In this document: piece by piece, positions 9,334 through 17,649 of the stretch | Layout: every line of letters starts with the position of its first letter | Numbering within the stretch: position 1 is the stretch's first letter | The notes under the pieces: model-generated | Seen by the model: only the letters and a program-made list of their open reading frames with translations | What the model was told of the DNA's origin: nothing | Databases searched by the model: none | DNA from: Propionibacteriaceae bacterium | GTDB taxonomy: Bacteria; Actinomycetota; Actinomycetes; Propionibacteriales; Propionibacteriaceae | Direction of reading: 5' to 3' | Assembly (NCBI GenBank): GCA_031254155.1 | Contig: JAIRVA010000277.1 | Coordinates: forward strand, 1-35,717 | DNA: 35,717 nt | Program-made: the position numbers and the translations under genes

Positions 9334-9338
9334 ACTCT

Positions 9339-10139
9339 TTACTGCGCAACGATGACGGTGGCCCCTCCTCGTTGGACGGCCGTACGCAGGACGGCGGGTG
9401 GTTCCTCGTCGGTGATGAGGGCTGTGAACGAGTCCCAGCCGGCGACGTGGTAGGGCGCGATCCGGGCGAACTTGGTCGCGTCGGCGAGCACGAAGGTACG
9501 GGCGCTGTTCCGCATCATCGCCCGCCGGGTCGCGATTTCATCGAGGTGGAAATCGGTCAGCCCGGAGGTGGGATGGACGCCACCTGAGCCAAGGAAGGCC
9601 AAGTCAACCCGGAGATCTTCGAGCAAGCCGATTGCGTACTGGCCCGCGGTGGCCAGGTCGTCGGAGCGGAGGCGGCCGCCGGCGACGAGCACGGTCGCGT
9701 GGGGGCACCGCGCCAGTTCGATGGCAACGGGTAGCGAGTTCGTGGCGACGAGGCCGCGGAACGAGGCGGGGATCGCGGCGGCGACGCAGAGGGCGGTGGT
9801 ACCGACGTCGAGGAACAGCGTCGACTCGTCACTGACCAGACGGGCGGCGGCCTGGCCGATGCGCGCTTTGCCCGTACCCTGGGCGGAGGTACGGTCATGG
9901 AAAGACGGTTCAACGCTCAGCCGCTGTCCGGCGGCGACCGCGCCGCCGTGGACCCGCTCCAGCGCGCCGTCGCGTTCCAGCGCCGCCATGTCGCGGCGAA
10001 CCGTCTCGACGGAAACCCCCAACTCGTCCACGAGATCCTGGGTTCGGACCACTCCTAAGTCGGCAAGTTTCCGGCGGATAACCGACCGCCGGGTGACGGG
10101 TAGCGCGCTGCCCGCAGCAGTCTCCTGTTGACTGACCAT
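9339..10139 (-). CDS. DeoR-family transcriptional regulator
   Basis: The 266 residues have an N-terminal DeoR winged helix-turn-helix (about 17-72). It includes the family signature around VVRTQDLVDELGVSVETVRRD and the LERVHGGAV hinge. A DeoRC sugar-phosphate sensor domain follows (LFLDVGTTA, TNSLPVAIEL, GSGGVHPTSGLTDF and the late LADATKF). Family members typically repress sugar or polyol catabolic operons and are released by a phosphorylated intermediate. It lies immediately upstream of, and in the same direction as, the permease-kinase-oxidoreductase genes, so it is the likely local regulator. The ATG at 10139 has no ribosome site; a -10 box ends 6 bases before it, so the mRNA is probably leaderless. 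Three 10-bp repeats overlap that promoter and suggest autorepression. Confidence 0.93.
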   Translation of the reverse strand: MVSQQETAAGSALPVTRRSVIRRKLADLGVVRTQDLVDELGVSVETVRRDMAALERDGALERVHGGAVAAGQRLSVEPSFHDRTSAQGTGKARIGQAAARLVSDESTLFLDVGTTALCVAAAIPASFRGLVATNSLPVAIELARCPHATVLVAGGRLRSDDLATAGQYAIGLLEDLRVDLAFLGSGGVHPTSGLTDFHLDEIATRRAMMRNSARTFVLADATKFARIAPYHVAGWDSFTALITDEEPPAVLRTAVQRGGATVIVAQ

Positions 10140-10174
10140 GACCGAATATTACCGATTATGACCGATTGACGCAA
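10138..10174 (-). promoter_or_regulatory. Promoter with tandem 10-bp operator repeats for the DeoR gene
   Basis: On the plus strand three head-to-tail decamers occupy 10138-10167: ATGACCGAAT, ATTACCGATT and ATGACCGATT. On the minus strand TTGCGT (10169-10174), a 17-bp spacer and TAATAT (10146-10151) form a promoter whose start would fall at the ATG. The repeats cover the -10 and spacer, as expected for an autoregulatory operator. One repeat per helical turn fits a regulator binding along one face. Confidence 0.6.
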
Positions 10175-10204
10175 GGGGGCATCAGAACGAGGGGTACGGC
10201 AGGC

Positions 10205-10222
10205 AAAAACGATCGAGCATCG
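10205..10222 (-). terminator. Possible weak terminator after the DUF3039 gene
   Basis: On the minus strand a short CGAT/ATCG stem with a 5-base loop is followed by TTTTT, about 45 bases after the DUF3039 stop. The stem is only 4 bp, so this is weak. Confidence 0.3.
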
Positions 10223-10269
10223 ATGAGCAGAAGCGCATCACAAAGACGATGACGGAGGTGCTCGTACAA

Positions 10270-10515
10270 TCACCGGTTCTCGGGCATGGAGTCCCAGATC
10301 TCCTTGCATTCCGGACACACCGGGTACTTCTCCGGGTTTCGGGAGGGTACCCAGATCTTGCCGCACAACGCGACAACCGGCGTACCCATCACCATGGCCT
10401 CGGTCAGTTTCTCCCGCGACACGTAGTGGGACAGCCGTTCGTGCCCCTGGTCGTCCTCAAGGATTTCCTCGCGGTCGAGGACGGTTTGCGAGCCGGGGGC
10501 GAACATGGTTGACAT
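10270..10515 (-). CDS. DUF3039 small zinc-ribbon-like protein
   Basis: An 81-residue protein recognisable as DUF3039, a family largely confined to Actinomycetota. The acidic middle segment LEDDQGHERLSHYV is followed by VVALCGKIWVP and YPVCPECKEIWD. The three Cys (ALCG, then CPEC) and nearby His suggest a metal site. The function is unknown. The ATG at 10513-10515 is taken. No clear ribosome site precedes it, and TACGCT lies 6 bases upstream, so it may be leaderless; a second ATG three codons later is possible. It is divergent from the lipoprotein-mazG pair. Confidence 0.88.
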   Translation of the reverse strand: MSTMFAPGSQTVLDREEILEDDQGHERLSHYVSREKLTEAMVMGTPVVALCGKIWVPSRNPEKYPVCPECKEIWDSMPENR

Positions 10516-10521
10516 ACCACT

Positions 10522-10553
10522 AGCGTACCGGTTCCTGGTCAGCGTACCGGTTC
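10522..10553. repeat. Pair of 13-bp direct repeats upstream of the DUF3039 gene
   Basis: AGCGTACCGGTTC occurs at 10522-10534 and again at 10541-10553, 19 bases apart start to start, just before the DUF3039 start codon. The core ACCGGT is palindromic. The repeats overlap the expected promoter, so they may be an operator. Confidence 0.5.
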
Positions 10554-10614
10554 ACGTTTGACGGGCCAACGGCGACGGAGACCTAGCCTCCGGACGTGAT
10601 CGGTCGTGGGCGGT

Positions 10615-10690
10615 CGGCCACAGTGGCCGTGGTGGTCGCGGACGCCGCCCGGCGCGATACCATCCTCGCCAGCCGGTGATGCATTAGGAT
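10615..10690 (+). promoter_or_regulatory. Palindrome and -10 box upstream of the lipoprotein gene
   Basis: CGGCCACAGTGGCCG (10615-10629) is a perfect 7+1+7 palindrome in the divergent gap. TAGGAT at 10685-10690 looks like a -10 box, followed by the ribosome site GGGAGGAAAGGA and the ATG at 10712. No convincing -35 is seen. Confidence 0.4.
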
Positions 10691-10711
10691 GAACGGGAGG
10701 AAAGGACAACG

Positions 10712-11281
10712 ATGAGACTCAACCGGGTGATCGCGGGCTTGGTGGCGGCGGTGGCTGTTGCGGCGATGGCGGGCTGCTCGCCGAATGGGAGTGTGGCCGC
10801 GACGTACGATGGCCAGGTCCTGACCGAGCAAAGACTGACGGAACTAACTAGTGTCCTTGACGAGACCAAGGCCGACAGCCAGATCGCGGACACGCGGTCG
10901 TTCGTCCTGGTGAACGAGATCGGGGGCACTGTCATCACGGCGGCGTTCAAGTCCCTGGGTGTCACGGTCACCGACGACGACCGGACGCAGTGGTGGAACG
11001 GGAACATGTCGCCGGGGACGGCGGTGTACGCCATGTGGTCCGACCCCCGGATCCACTCGGTAATGGCGGGGTACATCGACCGGCAGCTGGTCTCCACGCT
11101 GGCCCAGTCGGGTGCGTTCGACTCCAACACCTTCATGGCCGGCCTGGCGACCGTCACGGTCAAGCTGAACCCGCGGTACGGGACGTGGGAGCCGGATTAT
11201 CTGGCCCCGTCGACGGCGGTGACGGCCGGGAGCGCCGGTGGCCCGTTGGCCATGCCAATGACATTCACCGTTCCCCAGTGA
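10712..11281 (+). CDS. SurA-N-like lipoprotein upstream of mazG
   Basis: The 189-residue protein has a lipoprotein signal: a basic start, a hydrophobic core and lipobox MAGC with the acylated Cys at 22. The mature part resembles the N-terminal helical region of SurA/trigger-factor-like foldases: VAATYDGQVLTEQRLTELT, then a helix-rich middle. It ends with the phrase NPRYGTWEPDY common in the actinobacterial lipoproteins encoded just before mazG. No peptidyl-prolyl isomerase domain follows. It probably sits on the outer face of the membrane as a chaperone-like protein, but the function is not established. GGGAGGAAAGGA precedes the ATG. Its TGA overlaps the GTG of mazG (GTGA), so the two are coupled. 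Confidence 0.85.
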   Translation: MRLNRVIAGLVAAVAVAAMAGCSPNGSVAATYDGQVLTEQRLTELTSVLDETKADSQIADTRSFVLVNEIGGTVITAAFKSLGVTVTDDDRTQWWNGNMSPGTAVYAMWSDPRIHSVMAGYIDRQLVSTLAQSGAFDSNTFMAGLATVTVKLNPRYGTWEPDYLAPSTAVTAGSAGGPLAMPMTFTVPQ

Positions 11282-11943
11282 CCGCCCGTCCAGTGAGCCC
11301 GGCTGGCGGCGCGAGTACGGGTGCCGACGCGGCGACCGCCCAGTTGGCGCGGCTCGCCGAGGTGATGCGCACGTTGCGCTCCGGTTGCCCGTGGGACGCG
11401 CAGCAGACGCACGAATCGCTCATGACGTACCTCGTCGAAGAGACCGCCGAGGTCGTGGAGGCGGTCGAGAACGGCTCGGACGAGCAGATGGTCGAGGAAC
11501 TGGGCGACCTGCTGCTGCAGGTGTTTTTCCACGCCGAGATCGGTACCGAGCGGGGCGCGTTCACGCTGGCGGAGATCGCCCGGCACGTCGCGGACAAGCT
11601 CATCGCGCGCCACCCGTACGTTTACTCGGGTGAGGCCGTGCCCGACGACGTTTGGGGGTCGTGGGAGCGGCGTAAGCGGGCTGAGAAGGCCCGACGTTCG
11701 GCGGTCGACGGGATTCCGGACCCGCTGTCCGCCCTCGCGCGGGCCAACAAGGCTGTGGCGCGGATCCGGTCGCACAAGGTGGCGGTGGCGCTGGCGGATG
11801 ACCCCATCGCCGAGGCCGAGGTGGGCCCGGCGATCCTCGCGGTCGTGGCGCGGGCCCAGGCCCACCACATCGACCCCGACCAGGCGCTGCGGCAGGCGGT
11901 GCGGGAGTTGGAGGACGCCGCCCGGGCGGCGGAGGCCCGGTAG
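11278..11943 (+). CDS. mazG: MazG nucleoside triphosphate pyrophosphohydrolase
   Basis: MazG hydrolyses NTPs and dNTPs to monophosphates and pyrophosphate and helps clear damaged nucleotides. The 221-residue protein carries the opening LAEVMRTLRSGCPWDAQQTH and the metal-binding helices EETAEVVEA and EELGDLLLQVFFHA (ExxE...ExxD type). HPYVYSG and WERRKRAEK follow in the usual order. It is a single-domain form, with a tail rather than a complete second MazG repeat. The GTG at 11278 overlaps the lipoprotein stop; a second GTG at 11293 is an alternative. Confidence 0.95.
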   Translation: MTARPVSPAGGASTGADAATAQLARLAEVMRTLRSGCPWDAQQTHESLMTYLVEETAEVVEAVENGSDEQMVEELGDLLLQVFFHAEIGTERGAFTLAEIARHVADKLIARHPYVYSGEAVPDDVWGSWERRKRAEKARRSAVDGIPDPLSALARANKAVARIRSHKVAVALADDPIAEAEVGPAILAVVARAQAHHIDPDQALRQAVRELEDAARAAEAR

Positions 11944-11993
11944 TTCACGTCGCGGCGGGCCGTACCCGGGTTCGTCCGCTTGGGGCGCTCGAC

Positions 11994-11999
11994 TAGACT
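11994..11999 (+). promoter_or_regulatory. -10 box of a leaderless guaA promoter
   Basis: TAGACT ends 6 bases before the GTG start codon of guaA, and no ribosome site lies between. Transcription would begin at or next to the GTG. The same box recurs before other genes in this window. Confidence 0.55.
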
Positions 12000-12005
12000 G
12001 TACGC

Positions 12006-13553
<1,548 letters not shown>

Positions 13554-13608
13554 CCGCGAGATGTGCTGGAGACCGACTGGCCTCGTGAACAGTGCATTTG
13601 GTGTGGAG

Positions 13609-14769
13609 TTATGCGACGGATCGTTGCCGCCAGGCTGATAACGAGACTACCTGACCACGCCCGGTCGATGCCGGGAGGCTGTCAATCCAGTCGTCAAGTA
13701 AAGACTCCATTATGCCGACTTGTTGGGCCACTTGCTCATTGCTCGTACCCGGAAACACCCGACGGTAGCTCTGCTGGAAAAGGAGCGTCTTCTCTGGAGG
13801 TACGGCAACTGGCTCGTTCCTGCTCCAGCCTTGAGAAGATCGTTGGATGTGAAGACTCCGGGCGCGGTCCCTTGAGATCAGGCCTAGGCGTTCAGCTCGT
13901 GCAATGAGCGCTGCCACAGACATCCCATACTTCGCCTTCAGCGTCAGGTACCCGTGCAGCGTGAGGCTCTCAGACACATTTCTTCTCATCACCGAGTCAG
14001 GGACGAGCAAAGCACTGGCAAAGCTGTTGGCGACTAGTTCTTCGTGCGATCTCGTTCCACGAATCGGCCGCGTCAGCCGTCTGTCGTAAATGAGATGCCC
14101 CAGTTCGTGTGCGAGCGAGTAGCGTGCCCGGTCACCCGAACACTTAGCGACTAGGGCGACCAAGGGCCTTCCATCCGCAAGCTGTGGACAACTGATCGAC
14201 ACATGGCTGGTCTCAGTTTGAACTTTCATTTGCTGGCTCGCCTCAACGTCATCGAGGTCATCATTCACGTATGCATGCTCGAGTGGGCTGATAACACCAA
14301 CGCCCAGCCGCTCGAGTAAGCGAGTCATGTTGAGCACGGGATCGTCTGCGCCCAACCCAGCGGTGGCTCGCACTTCATCGGCCAATGTCGACGCGTCGTG
14401 CTCGAAGTCCCCGGGATGGGGCAGTGTGGCCGTCTTGAAGCCGGACTCTGTGGAGGTTGTTTTGAAGAGGCGCGCGGCTTCCCGATACTTCTTTGTGACG
14501 CGCTTTTCATCCTTGACAGATGCTGAAGCCTTCTTTCGAAAAGTGACCGGCCCAATCAGTTCGCTCGGAACGAGGAAGAAGGTGTACGGGACGGCAAAGG
14601 CGTCCGAAAGGTTCGAAACCATAGACTCGGTGAGCGGACGCTCACCGCGCTCAACGAGTGAGACCGACGCCTGGTTTACGCAGAGACGCTCAGCGACTGC
14701 GCTCTGCGACAGCCCCAGAATGTCTCTCAGATCAACCAAGCGTTCTCCGTTGAGTACCTGACTAGTCAT
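13609..14769 (-). CDS. XRE-type regulator fused to an ImmA/IrrE metallopeptidase
   Basis: The 386 residues have an N-terminal helix-turn-helix (about 7-62; GLSQSAVAERLCVNQASVSLVERG) and a COG2856 ImmA/IrrE zinc peptidase domain. The zinc motif is HELGH (His221, Glu222, His225), and HEELVANSFASALLVP supplies the third ligand. About 90 residues follow with no recognised domain. Relatives cleave repressors or act as regulators in prophages, integrative elements and toxin-antitoxin loci. The ATG at 14769 overlaps the upstream stop (TGATG); a GTG one codon earlier is possible. It lies downstream of and coupled to a gene of unknown function. GTAC content and codon choice differ from the flanking guaA side, consistent with acquisition. 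Confidence 0.9.
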   Translation of the reverse strand: MTSQVLNGERLVDLRDILGLSQSAVAERLCVNQASVSLVERGERPLTESMVSNLSDAFAVPYTFFLVPSELIGPVTFRKKASASVKDEKRVTKKYREAARLFKTTSTESGFKTATLPHPGDFEHDASTLADEVRATAGLGADDPVLNMTRLLERLGVGVISPLEHAYVNDDLDDVEASQQMKVQTETSHVSISCPQLADGRPLVALVAKCSGDRARYSLAHELGHLIYDRRLTRPIRGTRSHEELVANSFASALLVPDSVMRRNVSESLTLHGYLTLKAKYGMSVAALIARAERLGLISRDRARSLHIQRSSQGWSRNEPVAVPPEKTLLFQQSYRRVFPGTSNEQVAQQVGIMESLLDDWIDSLPASTGRGQVVSLSAWRQRSVA

Positions 14770-15428
14770 CACACGACTAGCTCTTCCGCCTGGCCAGGCT
14801 CATCGACGTCAACAAAGAAGTCCTCGGAATCGTCGCTGCCCGGGAACTGCAGCGACTCCCAGAGCCCACCCGAGGCATCAAGCGGTACGCTGAGGTCGAT
14901 AGGCACATTTGAACCATAACTGCCCGGCGTAAGTGTATGCACGACCCGCAGCGTGAAGCCCTGATCGATGTCCATCGCGTCGACAAGGTCCCAAAGTAGA
15001 AGGAGATTCGTCCAACCGTCGGTTGGGAGTAGACGAGGCATTCCGGGGAGAACCGGCTGAAGCGGCTCATTGCGCCAGTATTCGCGCCTGGTGCGGTTGT
15101 AACCGGGTGGCGGAACTCCTCCCGGATACGTTCGGCGGCGCTCTTTGAGTACCTTGAGCAGAAGACCGCTGTCCGCTTGCACCAGATGTAGCTGTCCGCT
15201 GAGTGCCGGGTTGCCGCCGAGGCCCCACCCCGGAAGCGACCGTTCCGACAACCGGATTCGAAGCGATAGGCGCATCACGTGGGACCGGATGTACACCGCT
15301 CCGGTTGGTTTGATGAGTGGGCCAACGGTCCTGTCGGCTTCTTCTAGCGCTGCGGCGACATCGCCGTACAGAACTGCGCTGATCGGCGCGAGTTGATCTA
15401 GGACTTGCGCCGGATCATAAACTTCCAT
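14769..15428 (-). CDS. Unknown protein coupled to the ImmA/IrrE gene
   Basis: A 219-residue soluble protein I do not recognise. It starts at an ATG with a strong ribosome site (AGGAGGGTTTGA) and its stop overlaps the start of the XRE-ImmA/IrrE gene, so both are made from one message. It has no signal peptide or membrane segment. The middle is rich in Pro, Arg and aromatic residues, and the C-terminus is strongly acidic (DDSEDFFVDVDEPGQAEE). The strict coupling suggests a functional pair in which this protein could be the toxin, target or sensor and the peptidase its controller. This is inference from layout only. Confidence 0.75.
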   Translation of the reverse strand: MEVYDPAQVLDQLAPISAVLYGDVAAALEEADRTVGPLIKPTGAVYIRSHVMRLSLRIRLSERSLPGWGLGGNPALSGQLHLVQADSGLLLKVLKERRRTYPGGVPPPGYNRTRREYWRNEPLQPVLPGMPRLLPTDGWTNLLLLWDLVDAMDIDQGFTLRVVHTLTPGSYGSNVPIDLSVPLDASGGLWESLQFPGSDDSEDFFVDVDEPGQAEELVV

Positions 15429-15645
15429 TCAAACCCTCCTCTTGTCGTCAGTCCGCGGGAATCCACTAGCTCCGCGCGTCGTCGTCGCGCTGCTGGGCGC
15501 CTCCCGTGTTGGCTAGCACGGAGACCTTCACCTCGGACCAGTAGTCATAATTTAACATGGAATGTAATAGCCGGGCGGGATGCTGCGTGCCGTTTCGATA
15601 GTCTGCAAAAGGTGGGTTGGAATCGCTGCAAAAAGGCAGTTGTAG
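15429..15645. other. AT-richer gap upstream of the ImmA/IrrE pair
   Basis: The first 15 bases hold the ribosome site of the minus-strand gene. Around 15545-15575 there is an AT-rich patch (TAATTTAACATGGAATGTAA) with an imperfect ACAT/ATGT dyad that could carry the promoter and operator of the pair. Short open frames in this stretch encode nothing I recognise. A decayed gene remnant follows at 15646. Confidence 0.4.
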
Positions 15646-15783
15646 TCGCTGCCGAGTTGGCCGCTGGTCGTCCGTGATCTCAGGGTGTACGCCGAGGCAA
15701 CCGGTGCCACGATCCATCATTACCGCGACAGCAACGACAAGGACCCGGTCGTCTCCCGTCCTGTTCGCCTAGTCAAGCACTAG
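15646..15783 (+). pseudogene. Remnant of a DUF4143-type ATPase gene
   Basis: In the frame ending TAG at 15781-15783 the translation includes LVVRDLRVYAEATGATIHHY followed by RDSNDKD. This matches the C-terminal DUF4143 region of AAA_14 ATPases, where a VVRDLRVY segment precedes HYRD and the nuclease-like strand. An in-frame stop lies just upstream (15643-15645), no ATPase domain precedes it, and the nuclease-like strand is lost after it. Only about 45 codons remain. Two other DUF4143 genes lie in the window (21665-22960 and 34884 to the end). The remnant's TAG also forms the start of the TAGACT box used by the next gene. Confidence 0.6.
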
Positions 15784-15786
15784 ACT
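15781..15786 (+). promoter_or_regulatory. -10 box of the MNT-HEPN operon
   Basis: TAGACT lies 7 bases before the ATG of the nucleotidyltransferase gene, with no ribosome site between, giving a likely leaderless message. Confidence 0.5.
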
Positions 15787-15793
15787 TGGGTCC

Positions 15794-16111
15794 ATGACAC
15801 CGACTCAGGCGAGTGCGGCAGCGATGGAACGGGTACGACGACACCGTGACCAACTGGTTGACGTGTTGGAAAAGTACCAGGCCACTGAGCCGATGATCTT
15901 CGGATCGGTCGCGCGGGGTGATGCCACGGCCGAGAGCGACGTGGATGTGATGGTGACCCTGACATCAGATCATGTTAACCCGTGGATGCAGCTGGCCGGA
16001 CTCGCCGAGGAGTTCTCGGTTGTTCTGGGGATGCGCGTCGATGTCGTCGCGCTGCCTCATCTGCGACCGGAGGTGACCCGGCAGGCGTTCAAGGAAGCGG
16101 TCCCGCTGTGA
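15794..16111 (+). CDS. mntA: MNT-domain nucleotidyltransferase antitoxin (MntA-like)
   Basis: The 105-residue protein is a minimal nucleotidyltransferase with the canonical GSx10DxD motif: GSVARGD at 37-43, then Asp49 and Asp51 (SDVDVMV). A late Asp (MRVDVVAL) supplies the third metal ligand. In the type VII HEPN-MNT systems that have been studied, MntA transfers AMP groups to a tyrosine near the HEPN active site and so silences the toxin. Its stop overlaps the GTG of the HEPN gene (GTGA). The ATG at 15794 lies 7 bases after a TAGACT box. The order is antitoxin first. Confidence 0.9.
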   Translation: MTPTQASAAAMERVRRHRDQLVDVLEKYQATEPMIFGSVARGDATAESDVDVMVTLTSDHVNPWMQLAGLAEEFSVVLGMRVDVVALPHLRPEVTRQAFKEAVPL

Positions 16112-16461
16112 GAGGAAGCCGGGAGCGGATCGAGGACATGGTGGACGCCATAAACCGGGCTGTCGACTACCAACCACATCTGGCTGACAGCGATCCGGCT
16201 TGTCGTATGGCGTACGACGCAATACTACGGAACTTGGCCGTGGTCGGCGAGGCGGCGGCGCGGCTGCCCGAGTCGGTGACGGGGATGATCGACCAACCAT
16301 GGGCTTCGATCCGGGGGCTGAGAAACATCGTCATCCACGAGTACTTTGCTGTGGACTCCCGGATTGTGGCCGACATTGTGAGCAACTACCTCGCGCCTTT
16401 GGCGTCGGCGCTGAATGACTACCTCAGTGTAGTAGACAACGAGACCGGGGACTGTGCGTGA
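16108..16461 (+). CDS. hepT: HEPN-domain ribonuclease toxin (HepT-like, DUF86)
   Basis: A 117-residue helical protein of the HEPN/DUF86 family. The active-site motif Rx4HxY is intact: RNIVIHEY, Arg72, His77 and Tyr79. That Tyr is the residue AMPylated by the partner nucleotidyltransferase in characterised pairs. RNase toxins of this family cleave RNA, in one studied case the 3' end of tRNA. The GTG at 16108 overlaps the antitoxin stop by 4 bp, which also explains the lack of its own ribosome site. All key residues are present, so the pair is probably functional. Confidence 0.9.
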   Translation: MRGSRERIEDMVDAINRAVDYQPHLADSDPACRMAYDAILRNLAVVGEAAARLPESVTGMIDQPWASIRGLRNIVIHEYFAVDSRIVADIVSNYLAPLASALNDYLSVVDNETGDCA

Positions 16462-16545
16462 AGCCACCTCATCCGAGAAGGGAGTTTCTCGCGTGGTCCT
16501 CGCCGTACCCGGGAGGTAGCTCTTCCCGTGGCGTCGAAAAGCGGG

Positions 16546-16551
16546 AATAAT
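16546..16551 (+). promoter_or_regulatory. -10 box of a leaderless adenosine deaminase promoter
   Basis: AATAAT (5 of 6 to TATAAT) ends 6 bases before the ATG at 16558. This supports the ATG over an in-frame GTG at 16528, which would lie upstream of the promoter. Confidence 0.5.
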
Positions 16552-16557
16552 GGGGTC

Positions 16558-17649
16558 ATGGATCTCACCGAATGGATTCGCCGGTCGCCGAAGATAGCGC
16601 TGCACGACCATCTGGACGGCGGGCTGCGCCCCGCGACCATCATTGACCTCGCTGGGCCGGCCGGGGTGGAGCTGCCCGCCGCGACGCCCGACGCCCTCGG
16701 GCAGTGGTTCTTCGACCAGGCCAACTCGGGCTCGCTCGCGGCGTACCTCACGACTTTTGACCTCACCCTCGCCGTCATGCAGACGTACGACGACCTGCGC
16801 CGCGTCGCGAAGGAATTTGTCCTTGACCAGGCCGCGGACGGTGTCGTGTACGCGGAGGCGCGCTGGGCGCCGGTCCAGCACACCCAGGCGGGACTGACCC
16901 AGGAGGACGCCGTCCGGGCGGTCCGGGACGGGCTGGCCGACGGAATGGCGGCGGCCCGTGCGGCGGGTCACGTCACAATCGCGCGCCAGCTTCTGACCGA
17001 GCTACGGGGTACGGAGCCGACGCCCGAGACCGCCGAACTGGCCATCGCGTACCGGGACGACTCCGTCGTGGGACTCGACTGCGCCGGTCCCGAGGCGGGC
17101 CACCCGGCCACGGCCTTCGCCGAGTCGTGGCGTCTGGCCCACGCCGCGAACATGTTCGTGACCATTCACGCCGGCGAGGAGGGTGGGCTGGACTCGATCG
17201 GGGAGGCGCTGCACGACTGCGGGGCCCACCGGATCGGGCACGGCGTTCGTCTGATCGACGACATCACTGTCGTGGCGGGACGGCCCCGGTTCGGGCGGCT
17301 GGCGGAGCTGGTGGCGGCGCTCCGGATCCCGCTCGAGGTCGCGCCGACCTCCAACCTGCAGACCGGGGTGGCGCCCGATCTGGCCCATCACCCGTTCGAC
17401 ACCCTCTACCGGTCCGGGCTCCGCGTGACGGTCAACTGCGACAACCGCCTGATGTCCCGTACGACGATGACCAGGGAGTTCACGCGGCTCGCCGAGACGT
17501 TCGGGTACGGGCTGGGCGATGTCCGCCGCCTCACCATCAACGCCGCCAAGTCCGTCTTCCTGCCCTGGCAGGAGCGGCGGGCGCTCATCCACGACCTGAT
17601 CATTCCGGGGTACGTCGGCGCGCCGCCCGAGACCGCCCGGGTCAGGTGA
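16558..17649 (+). CDS. add: Adenosine deaminase
   Basis: The enzyme deaminates adenosine and deoxyadenosine to inosine forms in purine salvage. The 363 residues carry the zinc HxH in LHDHLDGGLRP, the zinc His in TIHAGEEGG, the catalytic His in HRIGHGVRL and the late Asp in VNCDNRLMS, all in the usual order and spacing. The start at 16558 gives the typical N-terminus, beginning with an amphipathic helix just before the HxH strand. Its last 8 bases overlap the convergent lipoprotein gene. Confidence 0.96.
   Translation: MDLTEWIRRSPKIALHDHLDGGLRPATIIDLAGPAGVELPAATPDALGQWFFDQANSGSLAAYLTTFDLTLAVMQTYDDLRRVAKEFVLDQAADGVVYAEARWAPVQHTQAGLTQEDAVRAVRDGLADGMAAARAAGHVTIARQLLTELRGTEPTPETAELAIAYRDDSVVGLDCAGPEAGHPATAFAESWRLAHAANMFVTIHAGEEGGLDSIGEALHDCGAHRIGHGVRLIDDITVVAGRPRFGRLAELVAALRIPLEVAPTSNLQTGVAPDLAHHPFDTLYRSGLRVTVNCDNRLMSRTTMTREFTRLAETFGYGLGDVRRLTINAAKSVFLPWQERRALIHDLIIPGYVGAPPETARVR

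Noticed and set aside
15405-15720. Two overlapping short open frames (90 and 84 codons) upstream of the ImmA/IrrE pair
   Set aside because: No family features or ribosome sites; one overlaps the start region of a supported gene, and the stretch includes a decayed DUF4143 remnant in another frame.
16528-16557. GTG at 16528 as the start of adenosine deaminase
   Set aside because: It would add ten non-family residues and lies upstream of a good -10 box; the ATG at 16558 gives the standard N-terminus.
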